DNA of 64,000 nt from Streptomyces sp. BA2 (GCF_009769735.1 NZ_WSRO01000002.1:7551001-7615000), one strand, 5' to 3'. Positions 43,628 to 53,412 are shown, numbered from the stretch's first letter. The notes: generated from the letters alone by a model not told the origin. A program made the numbers and translations.

Positions 43628-44514
43628 CCACCTTCGTCGAGCTTCTCCTCAACGGCCTCTCGATGGGGTCCGTCTACGCCCTCATCGCCCTCGGCTTCGT
43701 CGTCATCTTCCGGGCCACCGAAGTCGTGAACTTCGCGCACGCCTCGCTGCTCCTGGCGGGCGGCTACGTCACCGCGTCCCTCCACGACGACATCGGCTTC
43801 TGGCCGGCGCTGCTCGTCGGCATCGCGGGCGCCGCCGTCGTCGGCGCCGCCATCGAGTTCCTGGTCATGCGGCGCTACCGCGGCTCCGACCACAGCGTTC
43901 TCGCCATCGTCACGATCGGCGTCGACATCCTGCTCATCACCGAGCTCACCCGCCGCCTCGGCACCGATGTGCTCTCCCTCGGTGATCCCTGGGGCGACTC
44001 GGTGCTCACCATCGGGTCGATCTCCATCGCGCACACGCGCATCGCCGCGTTCGTCGCCGCCGCGCTCCTCATCACCGTCTTCCTGCTCGCCTTCCGCTAC
44101 ACCTCCTGGGGCGTCGCGATGCGGGCCGCCGCCGAGAGCCAGGAGACCGCGGCCCTGATGGGTGTGCGTCTGGGCCGGGTCTCGCTCGGCGCCTGGGCGG
44201 TGGCGGGCGGGCTCGCCGCCGTGGCGGCGCTCTTCCTCACCGTCTTCCCGACCCCGGGGCTCGAACGGGCCACATCGCTCGCCGCGCTGAAGGCCTTCCC
44301 TGCCGCGATCCTCGGCGGACTCGACTCCACCACGGGCGCGCTCGTCGGCGGCCTCGTGGTGGGGGTCACCGAATCCCTCGCCACCGGGTACCAGAGCGAA
44401 CTCACGTTCCTGGGAAGGGGATTGGGCGACCTCGCGCCCTACCTCGTGATGACCGTCATCCTCCTCATCCGGCCCGCCGGACTCTTCGGCACGAAGGAGC
44501 TCGCCCGTGTCTGA
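43624..44514 (+). CDS. livH: Branched-chain amino acid-type ABC permease (LivH)
   Basis: 296 aa, about 8 membrane helices. LivH marks: LLNGLSMGSVYALIALGFVVIFRATEVVNFAHASLLLAGGY and MRAAAESQETAALMGVRLGRV (EAA-like cytoplasmic loop), ending ILLIRPAGLFG. Overlaps livM by 8 bp. Confidence 0.93.
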   Translation: MTTFVELLLNGLSMGSVYALIALGFVVIFRATEVVNFAHASLLLAGGYVTASLHDDIGFWPALLVGIAGAAVVGAAIEFLVMRRYRGSDHSVLAIVTIGVDILLITELTRRLGTDVLSLGDPWGDSVLTIGSISIAHTRIAAFVAAALLITVFLLAFRYTSWGVAMRAAAESQETAALMGVRLGRVSLGAWAVAGGLAAVAALFLTVFPTPGLERATSLAALKAFPAAILGGLDSTTGALVGGLVVGVTESLATGYQSELTFLGRGLGDLAPYLVMTVILLIRPAGLFGTKELARV

Positions 44515-45634
44515 AGTCCTGGCCCGTGGACGGGAGCTGCGCTCCCGAGGCCGTACGAGACTGACCCGCCCCCGGACGTACGTATGGATCGCGGGCGCCG
44601 TGCTCCTGCTCGCCCTGCCCTTCTACCTCGACCGGTTCTGGCTCCAGGCGGGCCTCTTCGCCATGGCCGCCGCGATCGGCGCGATCGGCATCAACCTCCT
44701 CACCGGCGCGACCGGCCAGCTCTCCATGGGCCACGCCTTCTTCCTCGCGATCGGCGCGTACGGGTACTGCGTCTTCGCGGGGGAGGGGGGTGACACCGGC
44801 CTGACCGGACTCGGCCTTCCCACCTGGATCGCGGCCGCCCTGGCCGTCGGCGTCGCGGGGATCGCGGGCGGACTCTTCAGCCCCATCGCGGGACGCCTGC
44901 GCGGCGCCTACCTCGGCATCGCCACCCTCGCGCTGATCTTCATCGGGCAGCACGTGCTCTTCAACGCCCATGACCTGACAGGCGGCTCCAACGGACGCGA
45001 CGTACCGCCCCTGAGCGTCTTCGGCATCACCTTCGACGACAGCGAGATGGTCGTGGCCGCCGTGCCGTTCGGGGCGTCGGAGAAGCTCTGGTACGCGGGC
45101 CTCGTCCTCCTCCTCGGCTGCGGACTCTTCGCCCGCGGCGTGCTGCGCGGGCGCCCGGGCCGCGCCATGAACGCCATCCGCGACCACCGCATCGCCGCCG
45201 GTGTCATCGGGGTGCCCGTCGCCCGCTACCGCGCGGGCGTCTTCGTCCTGTCGTCGATGTACGCGGGCCTCGCCGGGGTCCTGCTCGCCCTCGTCTTCCA
45301 GCGCACCGTGCCGGACTACTTCGGCATGACGCTGTCCCTCGAATACCTCGCCATGATCGTCATCGGCGGCCTCGGCTCGGTGGCGGGCGCGGTGGCCGGC
45401 GCCGCCGTGGTGTCCCTGCTGCCGCAGCTCCTGACCCGGTACAGCGACGCGCTGCCCCTGGTCTCGGCCCCCGGCAGTGGCGGGATCACACCGGGTGAGG
45501 CGTCCCGGTATCTGTACGGCGCCGCCGTCGTGGCGGTGGTGCTGTTCCTGCCCGGCGGCCTGGCCAGCATCGCCGCCCGGCGCTCCAGGCCGACGTCCGG
45601 CCCAACTTCAGGGGAATCAGGGGAGGAACGATGA
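44507..45634 (+). CDS. livM: Branched-chain amino acid-type ABC permease (LivM)
   Basis: 375 aa, about 9-10 membrane helices. LivM marks: NLLTGATGQLSMGHAFFLAIGAYGYC, the coupling loop GRAMNAIRDHRIAAGVIGVPVARYRAGVFVLSS, and MIVIGGLGSVAGAVAGA. Ends in a GTGA-like overlap with the binding-protein gene. Confidence 0.93.
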   Translation: MSEVLARGRELRSRGRTRLTRPRTYVWIAGAVLLLALPFYLDRFWLQAGLFAMAAAIGAIGINLLTGATGQLSMGHAFFLAIGAYGYCVFAGEGGDTGLTGLGLPTWIAAALAVGVAGIAGGLFSPIAGRLRGAYLGIATLALIFIGQHVLFNAHDLTGGSNGRDVPPLSVFGITFDDSEMVVAAVPFGASEKLWYAGLVLLLGCGLFARGVLRGRPGRAMNAIRDHRIAAGVIGVPVARYRAGVFVLSSMYAGLAGVLLALVFQRTVPDYFGMTLSLEYLAMIVIGGLGSVAGAVAGAAVVSLLPQLLTRYSDALPLVSAPGSGGITPGEASRYLYGAAVVAVVLFLPGGLASIAARRSRPTSGPTSGESGEER

Positions 45635-46905
45635 GTTCACGCACGTTGACAAGGGCGAAAAGGGCCACCGCGACGGCTACGGCGCTCGCCGCGCTGCTCG
45701 CGGTGGCGGGATGCAGCTCCAAGGCGGGGGACGACGAGGGCGACAAGGAGGGCGCGGGCGGGGTCAAGTCCGGCGTCGGCGTCTCCGCCAAGACGATCAA
45801 CCTCGGTGTGCTCACCGACATGACCGGCGTCTACGCGACCCTCGGCAAGAGCGTCACCCAGGCCCAGCAGCTCTACGTCAAGCAGGTCAACGCCGACGGC
45901 GGGATCTGCGGCCGCAAGCTGAAGCTGACCGTCCGGGACCACGGCTACGACCCCCAGAAGGCGGTCGCCGCGTACACCGAGCTGGAGCCGGACGTCCTCG
46001 GCTTCGCCCAGTTCATCGGCTCCCCGTTCGTCGCCGCGGTCAAGCAGCGCGTCGACGGGAACAAGGGGCTCGTGCTGCCGCAGGCCTGGTCGGCGAATCT
46101 GCTCGGCAGCCCGTACGTCCGGGTCGTCGGCTCGACGTACGACCTGGAGACGATCAACGCGATCGACTTCCTGATGAAGGAGAAGGGCCTCAAGAAGGGC
46201 GACAAGCTCGGCCATGTCTACTTCGAGGGCGACTACGGCGAGAACGCGCTGAAGGGCTCGCAGTACATGGCGAAGGAGTCGGGCCTCACCGTCGTGGAGC
46301 AGAAGATCAAGGCCACCGACAACGACATGACGGCGCAGGTCGCGGCCCTGAAGAAGGCCGGAGTGAAGGCTGTCGTGATCAGTGCGGGCCCCCGGCAGGC
46401 GGCGTCGCTCGTCGGGGTAGCGGCGGCGGGCAAGTTCGAGGTCCCGATCATCGGCAACAACTCGGCGTTCGCACCCCAGCTCCTGGGCACGCAGGCGGGC
46501 CCGGCCCTGGCGAAGAACTACTACGTGGCCTCGCCGACCCTCCCGATCGGCGCGGACACCCCCGCCGCGAAGAAGCTCGTCGCCGACTACAAGAAGGCCT
46601 ACCCGAAGGACGCCCTGGACAACGGCGTGACGGCCGGCTGGACCGCGGCGTCCGTCTTCGGCGAGGCCCTGAAGAAGGCCTGCGAGAGCAAGGACCTCAC
46701 CCGTGACGGCGTCGACAAGGCGCTCCTGACCATCGACTCCTTCGACACGGGCTTCGGCGTCACCCAGGACTTCAGCGACCCCAAGGCGCCCTCGTCGAAG
46801 GAGAGCGTGATCCTGCGCCCCGACAAGAGCGTGACGGGCGGCATGAAGGTCGCCAGGGAACCGGGCGCGGCGGAGGTGGCCGAGGGGTACACCCCCGGCG
46901 CCTGA
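45631..46905 (+). CDS. livK: Branched-chain amino acid-type substrate-binding lipoprotein (LivK-like)
   Basis: 424 aa. Signal with lipobox LAVAGC. Periplasmic-binding-protein type I fold: INLGVLTDMTGVYATLGKSVTQAQQLYVKQVNADGGICGRKL is the standard start. The ligand could be branched-chain amino acids, amides or urea; this type of operon is not specific by sequence. Closed by the perfect 40-bp palindrome. Confidence 0.92.
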   Translation: MSSRTLTRAKRATATATALAALLAVAGCSSKAGDDEGDKEGAGGVKSGVGVSAKTINLGVLTDMTGVYATLGKSVTQAQQLYVKQVNADGGICGRKLKLTVRDHGYDPQKAVAAYTELEPDVLGFAQFIGSPFVAAVKQRVDGNKGLVLPQAWSANLLGSPYVRVVGSTYDLETINAIDFLMKEKGLKKGDKLGHVYFEGDYGENALKGSQYMAKESGLTVVEQKIKATDNDMTAQVAALKKAGVKAVVISAGPRQAASLVGVAAAGKFEVPIIGNNSAFAPQLLGTQAGPALAKNYYVASPTLPIGADTPAAKKLVADYKKAYPKDALDNGVTAGWTAASVFGEALKKACESKDLTRDGVDKALLTIDSFDTGFGVTQDFSDPKAPSSKESVILRPDKSVTGGMKVAREPGAAEVAEGYTPGA

Positions 46906-46945
46906 GAGCGCCTGAACAGCCAGAACCTGAGAAGCGCCCGAACAG

Positions 46946-46985
46946 CCGGAAGGGGCCCGAACCAATTGGTTCGGGCCCCTTCCGG
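46946..46985. terminator. Perfect 40-bp palindrome, bidirectional terminator
   Basis: Arms of 20 bp without mismatch, from CCGGAAGGGGCCCG outward-in to the centre AACCAATTGGTT. It ends the liv operon on the plus strand and pssA on the minus strand (16 bp from its stop). Confidence 0.9.
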
Positions 46986-47001
46986 CAACGTACAGAAGCC
47001 G

Positions 47002-47856
47002 CTACGGCAACTGCGCGGCACGTGCCTCACGCCGGTTGTCCCGGAAGTTGTTCACCCTCCGCGCCGTGGCGAAGAGGGGAATCACCGCGCCGAGAACGAC
47101 CTGGAGCGCGCAGCCGGTCTGCAGGAGAAGGAGACCGCCCGGGGCGTCGAACGCCCAGGCCGCGAGCAGCCCCATGGCCGCGACGATCCAAGCGAGCATG
47201 GCCACCGCGAGCGGGCCCCGCGGCTTGGGGTACTCGACGCGGCTGACCATGAGCCAGGCCGTGCCGGTGATCGCCAGGAGCGTCGCCCAGAAGGGGAGCT
47301 CCAGGAGCACGATCGAGACGACCGTGAGCGCGCCGAACGGCGATGGCATGCCCTGGAAGGTGCCGTCCTTCACGGTCACGCAACTGAACCGCGCAAGCCG
47401 CAGCACCACCGCCAGCAGCACCACGATCGCTCCGACCGCGGCCACTCTCTGGTGCGCGTCGTCGGCGACCATGCCGTAGACGAGCACGAAGTACGCGGGG
47501 GCCAGACCGAAGCTGATCAGGTCCGAGAGGTTGTCGAGCTCGGCGCCCATCGGCGAGGACCGCAGCTTGCGCGCCACGAGTCCGTCGAAGAGGTCGAAGA
47601 CGGCCGCGCAGAGCATCAGGATCACGGCGGTCGCGGCGGAGTGCCGCGCCATGCCGCTTTCGTTGCTGCCCTGGAGGTGCGGGATGAGGATGCCGGTGGT
47701 GGTGAAGTACACCGCCATGAATCCGCACGTGGCGTTACCGAGCGTGAGGGTGTCCGCTATCGAGAGGCGGAGTGAGAGAGGCATCTCCTCGTCGGCCTCG
47801 TCCTCGGCCGCCTCGGGCACCCAGCCCGCCTGTGTCTCAGGATCAACCACGGTCAA
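47002..47856 (-). CDS. pssA: CDP-diacylglycerol-serine O-phosphatidyltransferase
   Basis: 284 aa membrane enzyme that makes phosphatidylserine. The CDP-alcohol transferase motif is DLFDGLVARKLRSSPMGAELDNLSD, with all the conserved Asp/Gly/Arg, followed by several membrane helices. The listed start is TTG 47856; GTG 47850 is equally plausible. It overlaps psd by 14 bp and is read after it, giving the two-step route to phosphatidylethanolamine. Confidence 0.95.
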   Translation of the reverse strand: MTVVDPETQAGWVPEAAEDEADEEMPLSLRLSIADTLTLGNATCGFMAVYFTTTGILIPHLQGSNESGMARHSAATAVILMLCAAVFDLFDGLVARKLRSSPMGAELDNLSDLISFGLAPAYFVLVYGMVADDAHQRVAAVGAIVVLLAVVLRLARFSCVTVKDGTFQGMPSPFGALTVVSIVLLELPFWATLLAITGTAWLMVSRVEYPKPRGPLAVAMLAWIVAAMGLLAAWAFDAPGGLLLLQTGCALQVVLGAVIPLFATARRVNNFRDNRREARAAQLP

Positions 47857-48499
47857 TGCGAGTCACCCCAGCCACGGTCTTCTGACCGACCTCGACGTCC
47901 ACGTCGACACCCTCGGGGAGGTAGATGTCGACACGGGAGCCGAAGCGGATCAGGCCGATCCGTTCGCCTTGCTCCACCTTCGTGCCCTGCGGCACGTAAG
48001 GAACGATGCGCCGCGCGACCGCGCCCGCGATCTGGATCATCTCGATGTCACCGAGCTCGGTGTCGAAGTGCCAGACAACGCGCTCGTTGTTCTCGCTCTC
48101 CTTGTTGAACGCCGGGACGAACCCGCCGGGGATGTGCTCCACGGACGTCACCGTGCCCGCGAGGGGCGCGCGGTTGACGTGGACGTTCAGCGGGCTCATG
48201 AAGATCGCGACGCGGGTACGCCCGTCCTTCCACGGCATGATGCTCTGCACCACACCGTCGGCCGGGGAGATGACCCGGCCCTGGGCGATGTCGCGCTCAG
48301 GGTCGCGGAAGAACCACAGCATGCCCGCCGCCAGGGCGGTGGCGGGCACGGCGACGGCCGCGGCGCCCTTGGAACGACGCGCTCGCACGAGGCTGAGTGC
48401 CGCGGTGGCGACAGTCGGCAGGAGCCACGGCGATGCTCCGCGCGCAAGGCGTACGCCAGCGAGGCTGTCGCGTGGTGCAGAGGTTTGGCTGTGGGGCAT
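47843..48499 (-). CDS. psd: Phosphatidylserine decarboxylase (short, archaeal-type)
   Basis: 218 aa proenzyme. LWFFRDPERDIAQGRVISPADGVVQ, then IFMSPLNVHVNRAPLAGTV, and the self-cleavage site RFGSRVDIYLP, where the Ser becomes the pyruvoyl group. One N-terminal membrane anchor. ATG 48499 follows GAAGG by 6 nt. Makes phosphatidylethanolamine with pssA. Confidence 0.95.
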   Translation of the reverse strand: MPHSQTSAPRDSLAGVRLARGASPWLLPTVATAALSLVRARRSKGAAAVAVPATALAAGMLWFFRDPERDIAQGRVISPADGVVQSIMPWKDGRTRVAIFMSPLNVHVNRAPLAGTVTSVEHIPGGFVPAFNKESENNERVVWHFDTELGDIEMIQIAGAVARRIVPYVPQGTKVEQGERIGLIRFGSRVDIYLPEGVDVDVEVGQKTVAGVTRIDRG

Positions 48500-48668
48500 G
48501 GATGACCTTCGTAGCGGATGATGCCGCGCATGAACGGGGGACGGCGGCTTTTTCCGGATGGTATCGGTTGCGAGCCACAACTGGGCAAGCCAGGAAGCGG
48601 AGTCGACGGCCGAAGAGTGTTGACAGGGTGTGACCTTCTTCTCGATGAAAACACCCCAAATCGGGCAT

Positions 48669-49874
48669 CTAGCCCTGGAATCGATACTCTTCGAGCAGTC
48701 GCCGCCCAATGATCATTTTCTGGATCTCGGCGGTACCTTCGCCGATCAGCAGCATCGGAGCCTCACGGTACAGGCGCTCGATCTCGTACTCCTTCGAGAA
48801 GCCGTAACCGCCATGAATCCGGAACGCGTCCTCTACGACTTCTTTGCAGTATTCAGAGGCGAGGTACTTCGCCATCCCTGCTTCGAGGTCGTTTCGCTCC
48901 CCGGAGTCCTTTTTGCGTGCTGCATTCACCATCATCGCATGGGCGGCCTCGACCTTGGTAGCCATCTCGGCCAGCTTGAACTGGATCGCCTGGTGCTGAG
49001 CGATCGCCTTGCCGAAAGTGTGACGCTGCTGGGCATATGAGACACCGAGCTCAAATGCACGCTGAGCGACCCCGCAGCCACGCGCCGCGACATTCACGCG
49101 GCCGACTTCGACGCCGTCCATCATTTGGTAAAAACCGCGGCCGGTGGTCCCGCCGAGCACGCGATTGGCCGGAATTCGCAGTCCGTCCATGATGAGTTCG
49201 GTCGTGTCGACGCCCTTGTAACCCATCTTGTCGATCTTGCCGGGGATGGTGAGGCCTGGGCGGACCTCTCCGAAGCCGGGCTCCTTCTCGACGAGGAAGG
49301 TCGTCATCGACTTGTGGGGCGCGGTGCCCTCGGGGTGTCCTTCGTCACTTCGGCACAGAACGGCGACCAGAGTCGACGTTCCGCCGTTGGTCAGCCACAT
49401 CTTCTGACCGTTGAGGACGTACTCGTCGCCGTCCTTGACGCCCTTGGACGTGATCGCCGACACGTCGGAGCCGAGCGCGGGCTCCGACATGGAGAACGCG
49501 CCGCGCACCTCGCCGGCCGCCATGCGCGGCAGGAAGGTGTCCTTCTGCTCCTGCGTCCCGTGCTGCTTGAGCATGTAGGCGACGATGAAGTGGGTGTTGA
49601 TGATGCCGGAGACCGACATCCAGCCACGCGCTATCTCCTCGACGCACAGCGCGTACGTGAGCAGCGACTCGCCCAGACCGCCGTACTCCTCCGGGATCAT
49701 GAGCCCGAAGAGGCCCAACTCCTTGAGCCCGTCCACGATCTGCTGGGGGTACTCGTCACGGTGCTCCAGCTCCGTGGCGACCGGAATGATCTCCTTGTCG
49801 ACGAAGTCCCGGACCGTGGAAAGGATCTCCTGCTGGATGTCGGTGAGACCTGCGGTCTGCGCGAGTCGGCTCAT
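48669..49874 (-). CDS. Acyl-CoA dehydrogenase, probable (2S)-methylsuccinyl-CoA dehydrogenase
   Basis: 401 aa FAD enzyme with the full acyl-CoA dehydrogenase pattern: FGLMIPEEYGGLGESLLTYALCVEEIARGW, GAFSMSEPALGSDVSAI, MWLTNGG, and the C-terminal RIHGGYGFSKEYEIERLYREA with the base region. As the last gene of the ethylmalonyl-CoA operon it is the candidate for oxidising methylsuccinyl-CoA to mesaconyl-CoA. It is shorter than the proteobacterial enzyme as I recall it. Its start is 2 bp past the MaoC stop. Confidence 0.88.
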   Translation of the reverse strand: MSRLAQTAGLTDIQQEILSTVRDFVDKEIIPVATELEHRDEYPQQIVDGLKELGLFGLMIPEEYGGLGESLLTYALCVEEIARGWMSVSGIINTHFIVAYMLKQHGTQEQKDTFLPRMAAGEVRGAFSMSEPALGSDVSAITSKGVKDGDEYVLNGQKMWLTNGGTSTLVAVLCRSDEGHPEGTAPHKSMTTFLVEKEPGFGEVRPGLTIPGKIDKMGYKGVDTTELIMDGLRIPANRVLGGTTGRGFYQMMDGVEVGRVNVAARGCGVAQRAFELGVSYAQQRHTFGKAIAQHQAIQFKLAEMATKVEAAHAMMVNAARKKDSGERNDLEAGMAKYLASEYCKEVVEDAFRIHGGYGFSKEYEIERLYREAPMLLIGEGTAEIQKMIIGRRLLEEYRFQG

Positions 49875-49876
49875 GG

Positions 49877-50404
49877 CTACTTCTCCTGCGTCTTCTTCGC
49901 GGTGTCCCGCAGCTCCGGGCGGCCGGGCTGCTCGCCGCCGCGCTCCTTGATGTACGTCTCGGTGGGGACCATCACCTTGCGGCGGAACACGCAGACCAGC
50001 GTGCCGTCCTGCTTGTAGCCCTTGGTCTCCACGTAGACGATGCCGCGGTCCGACTTGGACTTCGACGGAGTCTTGTCCAGGACCGTGGTCTCGCCGTAGA
50101 TCGTGTCGCCGTGGAAGGTCGGCGCGACGTGCTTGAGCGACTCGACCTCCAGGTTGGCGATCGCCTTGCCCGAGACGTCCGGCACGGACATGCCCAGGAG
50201 CAGCGAGTAGATGTAGTTGCCCACGACGACGTTCTTACCGAAGTCCGTCGTCTGCTCCGCATAGTTGCTGTCCATGTGGAGGGGGTGGTGGTTCATCGTC
50301 AGGAGGCAGAAGAGGTGGTCGTCGTACTCCGTGACCGTCTTTCCGGGCCAGTGCTTGTAGACGTCCCCGACGGTGAACTCTTCGTAGGTGCGGCCGAACT
50401 GCAT
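49877..50404 (-). CDS. MaoC-type hydratase, probable mesaconyl-CoA hydratase
   Basis: 175 aa single hot-dog domain: CLLTMNHHPLHMDSNYAEQTTDFGKNVVVGNYIYSLLLGMSV carries the Asn-His-x-Pro-x-His hydratase core. It should interconvert mesaconyl-CoA and beta-methylmalyl-CoA, between the dehydrogenase and the lyase encoded on either side. The proteobacterial enzyme is a two-domain protein as I recall; this one is half that size. ATG 50404, 1 bp after the lyase stop. Confidence 0.87.
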   Translation of the reverse strand: MQFGRTYEEFTVGDVYKHWPGKTVTEYDDHLFCLLTMNHHPLHMDSNYAEQTTDFGKNVVVGNYIYSLLLGMSVPDVSGKAIANLEVESLKHVAPTFHGDTIYGETTVLDKTPSKSKSDRGIVYVETKGYKQDGTLVCVFRRKVMVPTETYIKERGGEQPGRPELRDTAKKTQEK

Positions 50405-50405
50405 C

Positions 50406-51371
50406 TCAGGCCTCCGGGGCTTCGAACTTGGAGGTACGCGTCATGCCGGCGGCGCGCCCCTTGCCGGAGATGACGAGCGCCATCTTGCGGCTGGCCTCGT
50501 CGATCATCTCGTCGCCGAGCATCGCGGAGCCCTTCTTGCCGCCCGCCTCTGAGGTGTAGAAGTCGTAGGCGTCCAGGATCAGCTCGGCGTGGTCGTAGTC
50601 CTCCTGGGAGGGCGAGAAGACCTCGTTGGCGGCGTCGACCTGGCCGGGGTGCAGGACCCACTTGCCGTCGAAGCCGAGAGCGGCGGCGCGGTTCGCGACC
50701 TCGCGGTAGCCGTCGACGTTCTTGATCTGGAGGTAAGGGCCGTCGATCGCCTGGAGGTTGTTGGCGCGGGCGGCCATCAGGATCTTCATCAGGATGAAGT
50801 GGTAGGCGTCGGCCGGGTAGCCGGGCGGCTGCTCGCCGACGACCAGGGACTTCATGTTGATCGATGCCATGAAGTCGGCCGGGCCGAAGATGATCGTCTC
50901 GACGCGCGGGGAGGCCTGCGCGATCGCGTTGACGTTGTTGAGGCCCTGCGCGTTCTCGATCTGCGCCTCGATGCCGATCTTGCCGACCTCGAAGCCCATC
51001 GTCTTCTCGATCTGGGTGAGCAGGAAGTCGAGCGCGACGACCTGGTCCGCCGTCTGCACCTTCGGCAGCATGATGCAGTCGAGGTTCTGGCCCGCGCCCT
51101 CGACGACCGTGACGACGTCGCGGTACGTCCACTCGGTCGTCCAGTCGTTCACGCGCACCACGCGCGTCTTGCCCGTCCAGTCGCCCTCGTTGAGGAACTT
51201 GACGATGGTGTGCCGGGCCTCCGGCTTGGCGAGCGGCGCGCAGGCGTCCTCCAGGTCGAGGAAGACCTGGTCGGCGGGGAGGCCCTGGGCCTTCTCCAGG
51301 AAGCGCGGGTTCGATCCCGGGACCGCCAGACAGGAGCGGCGCGGACGAAGGCGGTTGATGGGCGCGGTCAT
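50406..51371 (-). CDS. mcl: CoA-ester lyase, probable beta-methylmalyl-CoA/malyl-CoA lyase
   Basis: 321 aa HpcH/HpaI-family enzyme: RRSCLAVPGSNPRFLEKAQGLPADQVFLDLEDACAP, then IMLPKVQTADQV, IGIEAQIENAQGL and FGPADFMASI, carrying the Mg-binding Glu and Asp. It should split beta-methylmalyl-CoA to glyoxylate and propionyl-CoA. Overlaps ecm by 4 bp (ATGA). Confidence 0.9.
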   Translation of the reverse strand: MTAPINRLRPRRSCLAVPGSNPRFLEKAQGLPADQVFLDLEDACAPLAKPEARHTIVKFLNEGDWTGKTRVVRVNDWTTEWTYRDVVTVVEGAGQNLDCIMLPKVQTADQVVALDFLLTQIEKTMGFEVGKIGIEAQIENAQGLNNVNAIAQASPRVETIIFGPADFMASINMKSLVVGEQPPGYPADAYHFILMKILMAARANNLQAIDGPYLQIKNVDGYREVANRAAALGFDGKWVLHPGQVDAANEVFSPSQEDYDHAELILDAYDFYTSEAGGKKGSAMLGDEMIDEASRKMALVISGKGRAAGMTRTSKFEAPEA

Positions 51372-53395
51372 GCGGGGACCTCCAGAGGGTCGAGGTTGTT
51401 CGCTTTCCGGATCTCGTCGACGATACGGCCGATGATCTCGGTGATACCGAAGTCCTTGGGGGTGAAGACGGCGGCCACACCCGCCGCCTTCAGGTCCTCG
51501 GCGTCGCTGTTGGGGATGATGCCGCCCGCGATGACGGGGATGTCGGGCGCACCCGCGTCGCGCAGGCGCACGAGCACGTCCGGCACGAGCTGCGCGTGCG
51601 AGCCGGAGAGGATCGAAAGGCCCACGGCGTGCACGTCCTCGGCGAGCGCGGCGGCCACGATCTCCTCGGGCGTGAGCCTGATGCCCTGGTAGACGACCTC
51701 GAAGCCGGCGTCACGCGCACGCACCGCGATCTGCTCGGCCCCGTTGGAGTGCCCGTCGAGGCCTGGCTTGCCGACCAGGAAGCGCAGCTTGCCGGTGCCG
51801 AGGTCGGCAGCGGTCTTGGCGACCTTGTCGCGGACGAGGGCCAGCGGTGTGCCCGCCTCCGCGGTGACGGCCACCGGAGCGCTGGAGACGCCCGTGGGTG
51901 CCCGGAACTCCCCGAAGACCTCCCGCAGGGCGCCGGCCCACTCCCCGGTCGTCACACCGGCGCGTGCGCACTCCAGGGTGGCCTCCATGAGGTTGCCCGT
52001 ACCGGCGGCGACCTCCTTGAGCCGCTCCAGGGCCTTGCAGGGGCGCGGGTGGTTGAACGGCGGCTGGTAGCGGGTGTCGCGCCAGGTGCCGAGCGCGCTC
52101 ACGACGCGGTTCTCGACGGCCGGGTCGACCGTCATGATCGCGGTGTCCAGGTCCGCGGTGAGCGGGTTCGGCTCGGTCGACTCGTAGGCGTTGACGCCGA
52201 CGATCTTCTCCTCGCCCGACTCGATGCGGGCCCTGCGCTCGGCGTGCGAGGAGACCAGCTGCGACTTCAGGTAGCCGGACTCGACGGCGGCCATCGCGCC
52301 GCCCATCTGCTCGATGCGGTCCATCTCGGCGAGCGACTCCTCGACGAGGGACTCCACCTTGGCCTCGATGACGTGCGAGCCCTCGAAGATGTCCTCGTAC
52401 TCCAGGAGGTCGCTCTCCAGGGCGAGCACCTGCTGGATGCGCAGCGACCACTGCTGGTCCCACGGCCGCGGCAGGCCCAGGGCCTCGTTCCAGGCGGGAA
52501 GCTGCACGGCACGCGCGCGTGCGTCCTTGGAGAGAGTGACGGCCAGCATCTCCAGGACGATGCGCTGGACGTTGTTCTCGGGCTGCGCCTCGGTCAGGCC
52601 CAGGGAGTTGACCTGCACGCCGTAGCGGAAGCGGCGCTGCTTGGGGTTGGTGATGCCGTACCGCTCGCGCGTGATCCTGTCCCAGATGCGGCCGAACGCC
52701 CGCATCTTGCACATCTCCTCGACGAAGCGGACGCCCGCGTTCACGAAGAAGGAGATACGGGCGACGACGTCACCGAACTTCTCCTCCGGCACCTGGCCGG
52801 AGTCGCGCACGGCGTCGAGGACGGCGACGGCGGTGGACATCGCGTACGCGATCTCCTGCACCGGAGTGGCCCCGGCCTCCTGCAAGTGGTAGCTGCAGAT
52901 GTTGATCGGGTTCCACTTGGGTATGTGCGCCACCGTGTACGTGATCATGTCGGTGGTGAGGCGGAGGGAGGGCACGGGCGGGAAGACGTGCGTCCCGCGC
53001 GAGAGGTACTCCTTGACGATGTCGTTCTGCGTCGTCCCCTGGAGCTGCGTGATGTCCACGCCCTGCTCCTCCGCCACCACCTGATAGAGCGCCAGAAGCC
53101 ACATGGCCGTGGCGTTGATCGTCATCGAGGTGTTCATCTGGTCCAGGGGGATGTCCTGGAACAGGCGCCGCATGTCGCCGACGTGCGAGACGGGGACCCC
53201 GACCCGGCCGACCTCGCCGCGGGCGAGGATGTGGTCCGGGTCGTAGCCGGTCTGCGTGGGCAGGTCGAACGCGACCGAGAGGCCCGTCTGACCCTTGGCG
53301 AGGTTGCGCCGGTACAGCTCGTTGGACGCCTCGGCCGTGGAGTGACCGGCATAGGTCCGCATGAGCCACGGCCGGTCCTTCTGACGCTCTGTCAT
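51368..53395 (-). CDS. ecm: Ethylmalonyl-CoA mutase (B12-dependent)
   Basis: 675 aa adenosylcobalamin mutase in one chain. The catalytic barrel begins RPWLMRTYAGHSTAEASNELYRRNLAKGQTGLSVAFDLPTQTGYD, and the C-terminal B12 domain has GKPGLDGHSNGAEQ (His ligand), LSILSGSH and IAGGIIP. The short N-terminus and the place beside ccr separate it from methylmalonyl-CoA mutase. Converts ethylmalonyl-CoA to methylsuccinyl-CoA. ATG 53395 follows GAGGG by 7 nt; 17 bp after ccr. Confidence 0.93.
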   Translation of the reverse strand: MTERQKDRPWLMRTYAGHSTAEASNELYRRNLAKGQTGLSVAFDLPTQTGYDPDHILARGEVGRVGVPVSHVGDMRRLFQDIPLDQMNTSMTINATAMWLLALYQVVAEEQGVDITQLQGTTQNDIVKEYLSRGTHVFPPVPSLRLTTDMITYTVAHIPKWNPINICSYHLQEAGATPVQEIAYAMSTAVAVLDAVRDSGQVPEEKFGDVVARISFFVNAGVRFVEEMCKMRAFGRIWDRITRERYGITNPKQRRFRYGVQVNSLGLTEAQPENNVQRIVLEMLAVTLSKDARARAVQLPAWNEALGLPRPWDQQWSLRIQQVLALESDLLEYEDIFEGSHVIEAKVESLVEESLAEMDRIEQMGGAMAAVESGYLKSQLVSSHAERRARIESGEEKIVGVNAYESTEPNPLTADLDTAIMTVDPAVENRVVSALGTWRDTRYQPPFNHPRPCKALERLKEVAAGTGNLMEATLECARAGVTTGEWAGALREVFGEFRAPTGVSSAPVAVTAEAGTPLALVRDKVAKTAADLGTGKLRFLVGKPGLDGHSNGAEQIAVRARDAGFEVVYQGIRLTPEEIVAAALAEDVHAVGLSILSGSHAQLVPDVLVRLRDAGAPDIPVIAGGIIPNSDAEDLKAAGVAAVFTPKDFGITEIIGRIVDEIRKANNLDPLEVPA

Positions 53396-53412
53396 GTGCG
53401 AACCCTCAGCCC

